Source: QAND01 sp003150225
GTDB taxonomy: Bacteria; Bacillota; Clostridia; Christensenellales; QAND01
Assembly (NCBI RefSeq): GCF_044357945.1
Contig: NZ_CP076563.1
Coordinates: 310,001-374,000, forward strand
DNA length: 64,000 nucleotides
Reading direction: 5' to 3'
This document shows, piece by piece, positions 1 to 7,399 of the stretch. A program made the position numbers and the translations under genes. Position 1 is the first letter of the stretch, and every line of letters starts with the position of its first letter. The notes under the pieces were generated by a model. That model had not been told where the DNA came from and made no database searches. It saw nothing but the letters and a program-made list of their open reading frames with translations.

Positions 1-113
1 GCGCCCACAAGAAGAGTGGTCTGCCCTATGCTGATGCTGCCCGTGATGCGGCCCTTGCCATGGCGGAGGATCTGCGGGGCGCCCTTTCCGCTGTCGGCCG
101 GATGGACTATTAG
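1..113 (+). CDS. pyrF: Orotidine 5'-phosphate decarboxylase, C-terminal end (partial)
   Basis: Only the last 36 codons are in the window, read in the frame that starts at base 3 and ending at TAG 111-113. The residues (AHKKSGLPYADAARDAALAM...) resemble the tail of the longer bacterial type of OMP decarboxylase, which removes CO2 from OMP to give UMP. The assignment rests mainly on context: pyrK, pyrD and pyrE follow directly, as in many clostridial pyr operons. The pyrK ribosome binding site overlaps this stop codon, so the two genes are probably translationally linked. The catalytic residues lie outside the window, so the call is inferred. Confidence 0.7.
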   Translation, partial: AHKKSGLPYADAARDAALAMAEDLRGALSAVGRMDY

Positions 114-125
114 GAGGGAGATCAT

Positions 126-914
126 ATGATGCAGCAGGGAAGCTATCCAGTGGTCTTCAACCATGGGGTTGCCCAGGATACCATGCATATGGGCCTTTTG
201 GTGGGTAAAAATCTGGGGGAGGAGATTACCCCCGGTCGGTTTGTGAACCTAAAAGCTCCTGGCCGTCCGGATTTGATCCTCCGTCGGCCCATCAGCGTCA
301 ATAATTATGACGGTGAAACCGGTATTCTGGAGTTGGTTTACCAGGTAAAGGGCCAGGGGACTCAGGCTCTTGCTGGATGCCGAGAGGGTGAACTCGTGGA
401 TGCCTTGGGGCCTTTGGGCCATGGTTTTACTCCAAAGGGGGAGCGGAACATCTGGCTGGTGGGAGGCGGCATCGGCGTGGCGCCTCTGCGATATCTGCCC
501 CTATACTATAAAACCGTTCGGTTTTCCGGGATCTTTGGCTATCGCACGAAGGATTGCATCTACCAACAGGATGATTTATCCGCGTCCCTGGCCTTTGCCG
601 ATTTCTATACCGATGATGGCAGCAATGGAAACCAGGGATTTGTGACCCAGGGCCTTATAAAGCGGCTGGAAAGCCAGCCCGCTCCCGACGCCATCTACGC
701 TTGTGGCCCGGTTCCCATGCTGCGGGCCCTAAAGGAACTGGTCTTGCCCACCAACATTCCCTGTATGGTATCCATGGAGGAACGGATGGGGTGTGGCACG
801 GGAGTCTGTGTTGCCTGTACCTGTCTCATTCAAAAAGATGGGCTGGAAACCCGAAAACGGGTCTGTACTGACGGCCCTGTATTTGGCATTGAGGAGGTGG
901 CGCTCCATGGCTGA
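126..914 (+). CDS. pyrK: Dihydroorotate dehydrogenase electron-transfer subunit
   Basis: PyrK (262 aa) is the FAD and [2Fe-2S] subunit that lets type 1B dihydroorotate dehydrogenase pass electrons to NAD+. The N-terminal half is a ferredoxin-reductase-like FAD domain (RRPISV near residue 57), followed by an NAD-binding domain (VGGGIGVAPL near 115). The C-terminal cluster ligands are visible as Cys223, Cys228, Cys231 and Cys247 (C-X4-C-X2-C-X15-C), the PyrK pattern. The start ATG at 126 has AGGAGG at 112-117, 8 nt upstream; a second ATG at 129 is less well spaced. The last 8 nt overlap pyrD, which encodes its partner. All key residues are present. Confidence 0.95.
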   Translation: MMQQGSYPVVFNHGVAQDTMHMGLLVGKNLGEEITPGRFVNLKAPGRPDLILRRPISVNNYDGETGILELVYQVKGQGTQALAGCREGELVDALGPLGHGFTPKGERNIWLVGGGIGVAPLRYLPLYYKTVRFSGIFGYRTKDCIYQQDDLSASLAFADFYTDDGSNGNQGFVTQGLIKRLESQPAPDAIYACGPVPMLRALKELVLPTNIPCMVSMEERMGCGTGVCVACTCLIQKDGLETRKRVCTDGPVFGIEEVALHG

Positions 915-1815
915 CCTTTCCGTAAATCTTTGCGGCGTTTCCTTGAAGAATCCCATCATCGCCGCCTCTGGAACCTTCGGGTTTGGCCGGGAGATGGCGG
1001 GATATTTCGATCTTTCCCGTATGGGAGGGATCAGTAGCAAAGGGATTACCCGCCAGCCCCGTCTGGGGAATCCTACGCCTCGCATAGCGGAAACCCCCAG
1101 CGGGTGCATCAATAGCGTAGGGCTGGAGAATCCTGGGGTGGAGGCGTTTTTGAGGAAAGAGCTTCCCTATATGAAAACCCTTCAAACCGCCGTCATCGTT
1201 AACGTTTCCGGCAGCAGCCTTGGGGAATACCGGGAGACGGTGGCCATGGTATCGGAGGCCGGCGCCGATATGATCGAACTAAATATCTCTTGCCCCAATA
1301 TCAAGGGGGGAGGGATGGCTTTTGGCACCACGCCCCAATCCGCCGCCGAGGTGGTGCGGGAAGTGCGACCCCTTTGTAAGACGCCCCTGATGGTGAAACT
1401 GAGCCCGAATGTGGCGGACATCGCCGCCATTGCCCGAGCGGTGGAAGGGGAGGGGGCGGACGCTATTTCCCTTATCAACACCCTTTCGGCCATGGCGGTG
1501 GATCCCTATACCCGCCGGCCTATTCTGGCTAGCGTCATGGGGGGACTGTCCGGTCCGGCAGTCAAACCGATTGCCCTTCGGATGGTATATCAGGTAAGCC
1601 AAGCGGTTTCCATACCCGTTGTAGGGTTGGGAGGCGTAACCACCGGCTTGGATGCGGCAGAATTTATGCTTTGTGGAGCCACTGCGGTGATGGTTGGAAC
1701 GGCAAGCTTGATGGATCCGTATTCTTGCGATAGAATAATAGCTGAGCTGAACGATTATCTGGATGGGATGGGCATCGCCACGGCGGCGGAGCTCACCGGC
1801 AGCCTGATGGTCTAA
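907..1815 (+). CDS. pyrD: Dihydroorotate dehydrogenase, catalytic subunit (type 1B)
   Basis: Oxidises dihydroorotate to orotate in the cytosol together with PyrK. The 302-aa product has the FMN TIM-barrel features of the family: an N-terminal NPIIAASGTFGFG segment, NSVGLENPG, the active-site loop NISCPN with the catalytic cysteine of class 1 enzymes, KLSPNV, and a C-terminal GGV...G...AVMVGTA phosphate-binding region. The start at 907 (MADLSVNLCG) matches the family's usual beginning and overlaps the pyrK stop by 8 nt, which suggests coupled translation. Upstream in-frame starts inside pyrK would add an implausible N-terminus. Confidence 0.97.
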   Translation: MADLSVNLCGVSLKNPIIAASGTFGFGREMAGYFDLSRMGGISSKGITRQPRLGNPTPRIAETPSGCINSVGLENPGVEAFLRKELPYMKTLQTAVIVNVSGSSLGEYRETVAMVSEAGADMIELNISCPNIKGGGMAFGTTPQSAAEVVREVRPLCKTPLMVKLSPNVADIAAIARAVEGEGADAISLINTLSAMAVDPYTRRPILASVMGGLSGPAVKPIALRMVYQVSQAVSIPVVGLGGVTTGLDAAEFMLCGATAVMVGTASLMDPYSCDRIIAELNDYLDGMGIATAAELTGSLMV

Positions 1816-1832
1816 AGAAGGAGGTAAGGACG

Positions 1833-2414
1833 ATGAATATCGAACGGGTTTTTGAGATTTTCCGGGAGACGGGTGTGATGCTGGACGGCCACTTCCTGTT
1901 TACCAGCGGCCGGCATGGGGATAAATATATGCAGTGCGCCCAGCTATTCCGGTTTCCCCAATACACCGATGAGATTCTAGAGGATCTTGCAAAGCGGTTT
2001 GAAGGGGAGCAGATTGATCTTGTGATCGGGCCCGCCGTTGGCGCTGTTCAGATGTCCTTTGCCATGGCCAGGATTCTGGGGTGCGAGAACATCTTTGCCG
2101 AGCGTGAAAACGGAGTGATGACCCTGCGCCGTGGATTCCACATTGAGCCGGGCCAGAAGGTGCTGGTGGTGGAGGATGTAGTGACCACCGGCGGCAGCGT
2201 TCAGGAGGTCTTGGAGCTGGTCCACAAGGCTGGCGGAGATGTGGTAGGGGTCTGCGTGGTGGTGGATCGTACCAACGGCCAGATTGATCTTGGGGAGCGC
2301 CTAGAGAGCGTGGTTTCCCTGGATCTGAAGTCCTATGCTCCCGATGAGTGCCCTCTTTGCAAGGAAGGGATCCCCTTGGTAAAGCCGGGCAGCCGCAATT
2401 TGCCCATCAAATAG
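1833..2414 (+). CDS. pyrE: Orotate phosphoribosyltransferase
   Basis: Joins orotate to PRPP to form OMP, the step before PyrF. The 193-aa protein shows the PRPP-binding motif VLVVEDVVTTGGSV near residues 110-123 and the early FTSGRHGDKYMQ segment. It ends with a CPLCKEGIPLVKPGS tail, a short cysteine-containing end seen in many clostridial PyrE proteins. AAGGAGGT lies just upstream of the ATG. It is the last gene of the pyr operon and is followed by a strong terminator. No PyrR-type attenuator is visible inside the window, so any regulation must act upstream. Confidence 0.96.
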   Translation: MNIERVFEIFRETGVMLDGHFLFTSGRHGDKYMQCAQLFRFPQYTDEILEDLAKRFEGEQIDLVIGPAVGAVQMSFAMARILGCENIFAERENGVMTLRRGFHIEPGQKVLVVEDVVTTGGSVQEVLELVHKAGGDVVGVCVVVDRTNGQIDLGERLESVVSLDLKSYAPDECPLCKEGIPLVKPGSRNLPIK

Positions 2415-2497
2415 TAGGCCACCATTAGCCCGAATTGGCCGGATTTGGCCGGAAAGAGCCGGTTTGGGGCTGCAAAAAAGGCAATCAATGAAAAAAG

Positions 2498-2524
2498 CAG
2501 GGCGGACATCGCCCTGTTTTTTGT
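2498..2524 (+). terminator. Rho-independent terminator of the pyr operon
   Basis: A perfect 7-bp stem (CAGGGCG 2498-2504 with CGCCCTG 2510-2516) and 5-nt loop are followed by a T-rich tract. The A-run at 2491-2496 could also pair with the T tract. It ends transcription 84 bp after pyrE. Confidence 0.9.
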
Positions 2525-2531
2525 TTCTTAA

Positions 2532-2562
2532 TTGTAAACCTAATTATAATATATATTGACAA
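2532..2562 (+). promoter_or_regulatory. Probable BirA operator of bioY
   Basis: Half-sites TTGTAAAC (2532-2539) and ATTGACAA (2555-2562) form an imperfect inverted repeat separated by 15 bp. This fits the known BirA box of Bacillota (TTGTTAAC, 14-16 bp gap, GTTAACAA). The right half-site covers the -35 hexamer of the bioY promoter, so biotin-loaded BirA would block RNA polymerase. The match to the consensus is by eye and the function is inferred from position. Confidence 0.6.
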
Positions 2563-2584
2563 TTCTATTAAAGGCCGGTATTCT
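2556..2584 (+). promoter_or_regulatory. bioY promoter
   Basis: TTGACA (2556-2561) and TATTCT (2579-2584) are spaced by exactly 17 bp, a vegetative sigma-A type promoter 26 bp upstream of the bioY start. An AT-rich stretch lies upstream at 2530-2555. Confidence 0.8.
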
Positions 2585-2610
2585 AAGAAAAACTGGGAAG
2601 GGGAATCAAC

Positions 2611-3165
2611 ATGCGACATGAAACCATCCGTAGTCTGGTCCTCTGCGGTCTCTTCGCCGCCCTCTGCTGCGTCGGCGGCTGGATCACCCTGCCGCTGCCC
2701 CAGTTATCCATCACCTTGCAGACCCTCTTTACCACCCTGAGCGGCCTTGCACTTGGAGGGAAGAGAGGAGCCGCGTCGGTAGCGGCGTACGTGGCGCTGG
2801 GCCTTGCGGGTTTGCCGGTGTTTTCCGGAGGAGGGGGAGGCGTGGCCTATGTCATGAGACCTTCCTTTGGCTATTTGCTTGGAATGATCCTAGGGGCCTA
2901 TGTGGCAGGCAGCCTCTATTCTCGCTGGCGGCTTCGTCCCTGGGGCCCGGCCGCGGCCAGTGGATTGGGATTCCTAGCGGTTTATCTACCGGGCCTGCCA
3001 TACTTCTGGCTGATGAGCCGGGCTGTGGGCATACCCATGACGGCGGACGCCGCTCTGATGACGGGATGCCTCCTTACATTACCGGGCGATATTGTGAAAT
3101 GGGCGCTCTGTCTGGTGGCGGAACGGGGGCTGCGGCGGATTCTAGAAAACGAAAGGACGGCATAG
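2611..3165 (+). CDS. bioY: Biotin transporter substrate-binding component BioY
   Basis: BioY is the S component of an energy-coupling-factor transporter that binds biotin in the membrane. The 184-aa protein is strongly hydrophobic with about six membrane segments. It shows family signatures: the LPLPQLSITLQTLF segment, GLAGLPVFSGGGGG and RPSFGYLLG. No EcfA or EcfT genes are nearby, so it probably uses a shared ECF module encoded elsewhere or works alone. It is monocistronic, between its own promoter and a terminator, and is probably controlled by BirA. The RBS GGGAAGGGG precedes ATG 2611. Confidence 0.93.
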   Translation: MRHETIRSLVLCGLFAALCCVGGWITLPLPQLSITLQTLFTTLSGLALGGKRGAASVAAYVALGLAGLPVFSGGGGGVAYVMRPSFGYLLGMILGAYVAGSLYSRWRLRPWGPAAASGLGFLAVYLPGLPYFWLMSRAVGIPMTADAALMTGCLLTLPGDIVKWALCLVAERGLRRILENERTA

Positions 3166-3178
3166 CGCCGTCCTTTTT
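3152..3178. terminator. Bidirectional terminator between bioY and rqcH
   Basis: A perfect 10-bp stem (3152-3161 with 3167-3176) with a 5-nt loop ends in T5. The bioY stop codon sits in the loop. The complementary strand carries a T-rich run after the hairpin, so it can also serve the convergent rqcH gene. Confidence 0.9.
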
Positions 3179-3193
3179 GCTGTGTTGTGGATG

Positions 3194-4942
3194 CTATTCC
3201 TGTCGATCCGCTAAAAGGGATTTCACCAGCTTTTCATCGGGGGTGATGAAATAGGTCTTTTGTTGGGTAAAGATCACATAGCCCGGCTTGCTGCCCGCCG
3301 GCTTGCGAACGTTTTTGATGGCGGTTACATCCACCGGCACGTTGCTGGAATTCCGCCCCCTGCTGTAGTAGGCGGCGATGTTGAGGGCCGCCACCATGGT
3401 ATCGCTGGGGAGAGGCGCCCGATGGCGAACCACCACATGGCTTCCCGGCATTCCCTGGACGTGAAGCCAGATGTCGGTGCTCCGGGCGATACGTGTGGCC
3501 AGAAGATCGTTCTGGCGGTTGTTGCGTCCCACCAGGATTTCGATCCCATCGGGGGAGCGAAAGCGTACCGGCTGGGACTGCTGCTGTTTTTCCCCTTTCT
3601 TGCTGCCGGGGGATTGGCGGAGATAGCCTGCCTCCCGCAGCTCCTCCCGAATCTCTCCCAGCTCAGTGGAGGTACCCGCGGTGTCGATGGAAAGCAGCAC
3701 CGACTGGAGATACGCCACCTGGGGCTCGATCTCCCCCTTCTGGGCTTGGGCCGCCTTGGCGGCGGCCTTCTTCCGGGCGGAACGCTTAAAGTACCGCTGG
3801 GCGTTCTCCTGGGGGGTCTGAGTAGGGTCCAGTTTCAATGCTCGATCCTCCCCCGTCAGGTAATCGTTTACCACCCATCGATCCGCTCCCCGGGGAATCT
3901 CGTGCAGATAGGCCAGAATCAATTCCCCAAGGTGCTGCTCCTCCTCTTGGTTTTGGGAGGAGAGCAGAACATCGTTTTGGATGGATAGGCGTTTATAGAG
4001 CCGGTCCAGATGGTCGGATACCGAAGCGGTGAGCGCGGCTTTGGAGGAAACAAGCTGCTTTTGGGCCAAGCATTGGGTATAATAGGCGTCATAGGCCTGG
4101 CTTAAGGTGGGATAGGGAAGAAAACCGTAGTCTGGCACCGGCTGGGGAAATACCGCCAGCCATTCCTCCCCGTGAGTTAGGATGCCAGGTTCCAGTTGGC
4201 TCTCCCGAAGACGGGAGAAGAAGGCTGTGCAAGCGGCAGAAAGGGCGCCGGCATCCCCGGGGGAAAGGGGAAGGGAGGCATCGGGCGACAGGCCGGCCAG
4301 CTGGCAAAGCATCCGGGCGGTGTGTGGGGATACCCCTAGGCAGCCGGCGGTTAAGGCTGCTGCGGCCCGCTTGCCCCATTGGGAATGCGCTGCCAGGTAG
4401 GCGGAGAAGTCCAGGGTGAGGGGAGAGTCCTTCTCCTGAGAGGGCGGGGGCAGGTAATCGTCCCCCGGGAGCACCGTCCGTACCCGGGACATATCGGCGT
4501 AGACCCGTTTTGCGGCGTCGATGACCGTTCCCTTCTCGTCCACCAGGATGAGATTGCTGTGCTTGCCCATCACCTCTAAAATCAGACGATATGGGCAGAG
4601 GTCTCCCAGCTCGTTGGCGGAAAGCACCTCAAGCGTGACCACCCGGTCCAGGGTGTCCATGGCGATGGAGGTGATCCGTCCTTTGGCCAGATGCTTGCGG
4701 AGCAGCATCAAAAAGGGCGGAGGCGTTTGCTCCCGGTTTTCCGCTCCTTTTTCGGTGAGATGAAGCCGGGCGGATTCGGGATCGGCGGAAAGCAGCAGCC
4801 GATGATTTTTGTTGTTGGCCCGAACCACCAGGGTATACTCGTATTTGCCGGAGCGGGAGATGCGTTCGATCCGGCCGTTGTCCAGGGTCTTCATCAGCTC
4901 CTGGGTCATGGCGTAGAGAGCTACGCCGTCCATATGGGTCAT
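3194..4942 (-). CDS. rqcH: Ribosome quality-control factor RqcH (NFACT family)
   Basis: RqcH binds stalled 50S subunits carrying peptidyl-tRNA and directs addition of alanine tails that mark the chain for proteolysis. It was formerly annotated as a fibronectin-binding protein. The 582-aa product has the NFACT-N domain, a helix-hairpin-helix region near 200-260, a long coiled-coil middle (about 295-430) and the C-terminal NFACT-R domain with the DIWLHVQGMPGSHVVVRH motif. The Asp99-Arg100 pair corresponds to the DR motif needed for tRNA-Ala recruitment in studied RqcH proteins. The start at 4942 has GGAGG 6 nt upstream on the minus strand. It is convergent with bioY and divergent from rph. Confidence 0.93.
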   Translation of the reverse strand: MTHMDGVALYAMTQELMKTLDNGRIERISRSGKYEYTLVVRANNKNHRLLLSADPESARLHLTEKGAENREQTPPPFLMLLRKHLAKGRITSIAMDTLDRVVTLEVLSANELGDLCPYRLILEVMGKHSNLILVDEKGTVIDAAKRVYADMSRVRTVLPGDDYLPPPSQEKDSPLTLDFSAYLAAHSQWGKRAAAALTAGCLGVSPHTARMLCQLAGLSPDASLPLSPGDAGALSAACTAFFSRLRESQLEPGILTHGEEWLAVFPQPVPDYGFLPYPTLSQAYDAYYTQCLAQKQLVSSKAALTASVSDHLDRLYKRLSIQNDVLLSSQNQEEEQHLGELILAYLHEIPRGADRWVVNDYLTGEDRALKLDPTQTPQENAQRYFKRSARKKAAAKAAQAQKGEIEPQVAYLQSVLLSIDTAGTSTELGEIREELREAGYLRQSPGSKKGEKQQQSQPVRFRSPDGIEILVGRNNRQNDLLATRIARSTDIWLHVQGMPGSHVVVRHRAPLPSDTMVAALNIAAYYSRGRNSSNVPVDVTAIKNVRKPAGSKPGYVIFTQQKTYFITPDEKLVKSLLADRQE

Positions 4943-4964
4943 AGGATTCCTCCAAAGAAAAGCA

Positions 4965-4992
4965 TTGCCTTGTATTCCACATGGATTATAAT
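4965..4992 (+). promoter_or_regulatory. Promoter of the rph-rdgB operon
   Basis: TTGCCT (4965-4970) and a perfect TATAAT (4987-4992) are separated by 16 bp. Transcription would start near 4999, so the rph start must lie downstream of that and not at the ATG overlapping the -10 element. Confidence 0.7.
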
Positions 4993-5025
4993 ATAAGAAT
5001 CACAAAAAAACAAAAGAATGGGAGA

Positions 5026-5739
5026 ATGCTCGTGGAAGCCTTACAGATGCGTCCAATCGCCTTTACCATGGATTACCTGAAAAACGCCCACGCCAGCTGC
5101 CTGGCGTCCTTTGGGAATACCCGGGTTCTGGTGTCCGCCATGGCGGAAGAGGGAGTCCCGGAGTTTCGGATGGGAAAGGGCGGATGGATCACGGCGGAAT
5201 ACGCCATGCTGCCCGCTTCCACCCCTCGGCGCAAGCAGCGGGATGGCCTGCGCAAGGACGGACGGGGCGTGGAGATCTCCCGGCTCATCGGCCGGAGCCT
5301 TCGGAGTGGATTTGACCTTTCCGCTTTGGGGGAGTATACCATCCGGGTGGACTGCGACGTTTTGGACGCCGACGGCGGCACCCGCACCGCAGCCATATCG
5401 GGGGCCTATTGCGCCGTGTATGATCTTTTGCGGAAGCTTCATGAGGCGGACAAGCTGCCTCTGCCGCCCAACGACCGGAACATTGGAGCCGTCAGCGTTG
5501 GGATGGTGCAAGGCGGTTATGTTTTGGATCTCTGCTACGCGGAGGACAGCAACGCTGAGGTGGACCTTAACGTGGTTATGACCCGGGACGGGGGGATTGC
5601 GGAGGTTCAGGGGACAGGGGAGCAGCATCCCTTTACCTTTGTGCAGATGACCGAGATGCTAGCCCTTGCTAAGGGCGGCATCTTTGAGATTTTTGAAGCC
5701 CAGGACCGCGCGCTGGGCAAAGTGGGGGGAGCAAAATGA
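5026..5739 (+). CDS. rph: Ribonuclease PH
   Basis: A phosphorolytic 3'-5' exoribonuclease that trims tRNA 3' ends. The protein shows the family core: FGNTRVLVSAM, the basic segment STPRRKQRDGLRKDGRGVEISRLIGRSLR, DCDVLDADGGTRTAAISGAY, and LDLCYAEDSNAEVDLNVVM near the active site. The N-terminus is uncertain. ATG 4981 lies inside the promoter -10 region. ATG 5026 is in frame, but GTG 5032 is better placed behind GGGAG (5020-5024). The usual R-x-D-G-R opening is missing or replaced by NGR. The rdgB gene overlaps by 4 nt. Confidence 0.93.
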   Translation: MLVEALQMRPIAFTMDYLKNAHASCLASFGNTRVLVSAMAEEGVPEFRMGKGGWITAEYAMLPASTPRRKQRDGLRKDGRGVEISRLIGRSLRSGFDLSALGEYTIRVDCDVLDADGGTRTAAISGAYCAVYDLLRKLHEADKLPLPPNDRNIGAVSVGMVQGGYVLDLCYAEDSNAEVDLNVVMTRDGGIAEVQGTGEQHPFTFVQMTEMLALAKGGIFEIFEAQDRALGKVGGAK

Positions 5740-6320
5740 GAAAAATATTCATAGCCAGCAACAATCAGGGCAAAATAAGGGAGATCAAAGCCATACTGGG
5801 TGATTTTTACGATGAGTTCTACACCCCACGGGATATGGATCATCCCTTTGAAGTGGTGGAGGATGGGGATACCTTCGAGGCCAACGCCGTCAAAAAGGCG
5901 GTGGCGGGCCGCATGTCTTTTGGCATGGACGCCCTCGCCGATGACTCCGGCCTCTGCGTGGACGCCCTGGACGGGGCGCCTGGGGTGTATTCCGCCCGGT
6001 ATTCCGAGGAGGGTACCGATGAAGCGAACAACAAAAAACTACTGGAAGCTCTTGAACGCGTACCTGTCGACCAACGTCAGGCTCGGTTTGTTTCGGCAGT
6101 GGCTCTCGCGCAAAAGGGAGGACGATTGATCGTGGTACGGGGAGAGTCCCCCGGCGTCATCCTGACGGAGCCCCGGGGAGCGGGCGGTTTTGGGTACGAT
6201 CCCCTTTTCTATGATGAAACCTACCGGCAGACCTATGGCGAAATGGACGAGGAGACCAAAAACGCCATTAGCCACCGGAGCCGCGCGCTTCTAGCTCTGC
6301 GCGAGGAGCTGATGAAATAA
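5736..6320 (+). CDS. rdgB: XTP/dITP diphosphatase (RdgB/HAM1 family)
   Basis: Hydrolyses non-canonical purine nucleotides such as dITP and XTP to monophosphates, so they are not put into DNA or RNA. The 194-aa protein begins with the family signature IFIASNNQGKIREIKAIL and continues with DTFEANAVKKA, ADDSGLCVDALDGAPGVYSARY (the metal and substrate loop) and GFGYDPLFY, and ends with SHRSRAL. It is translationally coupled to rph through ATGA, and its last base is the first base of the phosphodiesterase gene. The rph-rdgB pairing is common in Bacillota. Confidence 0.96.
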   Translation: MRKIFIASNNQGKIREIKAILGDFYDEFYTPRDMDHPFEVVEDGDTFEANAVKKAVAGRMSFGMDALADDSGLCVDALDGAPGVYSARYSEEGTDEANNKKLLEALERVPVDQRQARFVSAVALAQKGGRLIVVRGESPGVILTEPRGAGGFGYDPLFYDETYRQTYGEMDEETKNAISHRSRALLALREELMK

Positions 6321-6820
6321 TGGGAGCTACCTACGGGGTTGTCCTGGTTTCCGATAGCCACGGAGATGAAAAAGCCCTGCAAAAGCTGTTATCCCGCATC
6401 GCCGAGATGGAGCGCCGGCCTGACGCTATCTTTCACATGGGGGATTTTGTTACCGATGGCCGTTATTTGGAGGAGGAAAGCGGCATCCCCGTCGTTTCTG
6501 TCCGGGGGAACTGCGATCTTTGGGCTGCCGAAGAACCGGAGGACCGGCTTTTGAACATCAACGGATGCCGCGTGTTTTTAACCCATGGACATCGCTATCG
6601 GGTGAAGGCCGGGTACCTTCAGCTGACCCTGGCGGCCCAGGAGCGGGAAGCGCGGGTCTGCTGTTTTGGCCATACCCATCGCGCGGATTGCTTTGTTGAC
6701 GGCGGCTGTCTGTTTTTGAATCCCGGCAGCCTTTTATCCCCCCGGCAGGGGAATCCCGGCTATCTTTTGCTGACGGTGGACCGGGAGGGAAACCCATCCG
6801 CGGATTTTTATGAGATATAG
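6320..6820 (+). CDS. YfcE/MJ0936-family metallophosphodiesterase
   Basis: A 166-aa calcineurin-like phosphoesterase of the YfcE type, which cleaves small phosphodiesters with two metal ions. The metal-binding motifs are clear: DSHGD (D-x-H) near the N-terminus, HMGDF, VRGNCD (GN-x-D), THGH and GHTHRA, with a final NPGSL...PR segment. The start ATG overlaps the last base of rdgB. The natural substrate in this family is often unknown. The operon with rph and rdgB points to nucleotide or RNA housekeeping but does not prove it. Confidence 0.88.
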   Translation: MGATYGVVLVSDSHGDEKALQKLLSRIAEMERRPDAIFHMGDFVTDGRYLEEESGIPVVSVRGNCDLWAAEEPEDRLLNINGCRVFLTHGHRYRVKAGYLQLTLAAQEREARVCCFGHTHRADCFVDGGCLFLNPGSLLSPRQGNPGYLLLTVDREGNPSADFYEI

Positions 6821-6833
6821 CCCATAAATTTCA

Positions 6834-6862
6834 TTGACAGGTTACCGGGTTTGTTTTATACT
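6834..6862 (+). promoter_or_regulatory. Promoter of the tRNA operon
   Basis: TTGACA (6834-6839), a 17-bp spacer and TATACT (6857-6862) form a near-consensus strong promoter. Transcription would start about 10 bp before tRNA-Arg, as expected for a stable RNA operon. Confidence 0.88.
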
Positions 6863-6878
6863 AACGTGCGTAGCTTGT

Positions 6879-6954
<76 letters not shown>

Positions 6955-6964
6955 ATTTGCACAT

Positions 6965-7042
6965 GGTGGGTATAGCTCAGCTGGTTAGAGTGCCAGGTTG
7001 TGGCCCTGGAGGTCGTGGGTTCGAACCCCACTACTCACCCCA
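6965..7042 (+). tRNA. tRNA-His (anticodon GTG)
   Basis: The anticodon stem CCAGG/CCTGG closes the loop TTGTGGC with anticodon GTG. The extra 5' G at 6965 faces discriminator C at 7039, the G-1:C73 pair typical of tRNA-His. CCA is encoded at 7040-7042. Confidence 0.96.
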
Positions 7043-7131
7043 TTTTTTCTTTGGCAGACAAGCTTCCAAGATGTGCCGCTGGTGGCGGGTATCTCTTGAA
7101 ACCCCAGGCCGCTAGAATCCTTCCCTCACCG

Positions 7132-7206
7132 TGGGGTGTAGCCAAGCGGTAAGGCACGGGACTTTGACTCCCGCATGCGTTGGTTCGAATCCAGCCACCC
7201 CAGCCA
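7132..7206 (+). tRNA. tRNA-Gln (anticodon TTG)
   Basis: The acceptor stem TGGGGTG/CACCCCA is perfect, the anticodon stem CGGGA/TCCCG closes the loop CTTTGAC with anticodon TTG, and CCA is encoded. An 89-bp spacer without a recognisable gene separates it from tRNA-His. Confidence 0.97.
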
Positions 7207-7209
7207 TGG

Positions 7210-7285
7210 GATCCATTAGCTCAGTTGGTAGAGCACCTGACTTTTAATCAGGGTGTCCGGGGTTCGAGTCCCCGATGGATCACCA
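7210..7285 (+). tRNA. tRNA-Lys (anticodon TTT), integration target
   Basis: The acceptor stem GATCCAT/ATGGATC is perfect, the anticodon stem CCTGA/TCAGG closes the loop CTTTTAA with anticodon TTT, and CCA is encoded at 7283-7285. Bases 7239-7285 recur exactly at 13506-13552. The functional gene is therefore a hybrid: its 5' part is chromosomal, and its 3' part was supplied by the integrated element without changing the tRNA sequence. Confidence 0.97.
7239..7285 (+). repeat. attL: 47-bp direct repeat in tRNA-Lys
   Basis: Identical to 13506-13552. It spans the anticodon loop, T arm and acceptor 3' side of tRNA-Lys including CCA. The flanking bases differ on both sides (T7238 versus C13505; C7286 versus G13553), which fixes the repeat limits. 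Confidence 0.95.
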
Positions 7286-7294
7286 CCCCAAAAC

Positions 7295-7326
7295 CCCCGA
7301 GAATAAAGGCTTCTCGGGGTTTTTTT
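7295..7326 (+). terminator. Terminator after tRNA-Lys, supplied by the element
   Basis: A 9-bp perfect stem (CCCCGAGAA 7295-7303 with TTCTCGGGG 7311-7319) is followed by T7. It lies inside the integrated element and replaces the tRNA operon's original terminator, which now sits beyond attR at 13572-13610. Confidence 0.92.
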
Positions 7327-7399
7327 GTTTTTAATTTTAGGAACAGAAATATCATAAAATATTGTAAAATCTTATTCCATTACACCCCGTGTTACACTC

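Noticed and set aside
793..906. Upstream extension of pyrD to 793
   Set aside because: The extension is an out-of-frame reading of the pyrK iron-sulphur region. ATG 907 gives the family N-terminus.
3260..3988. Plus-strand 242-codon frame opposite rqcH
   Set aside because: It is the antisense shadow of a well-supported gene, with no start signals or homologous motifs.
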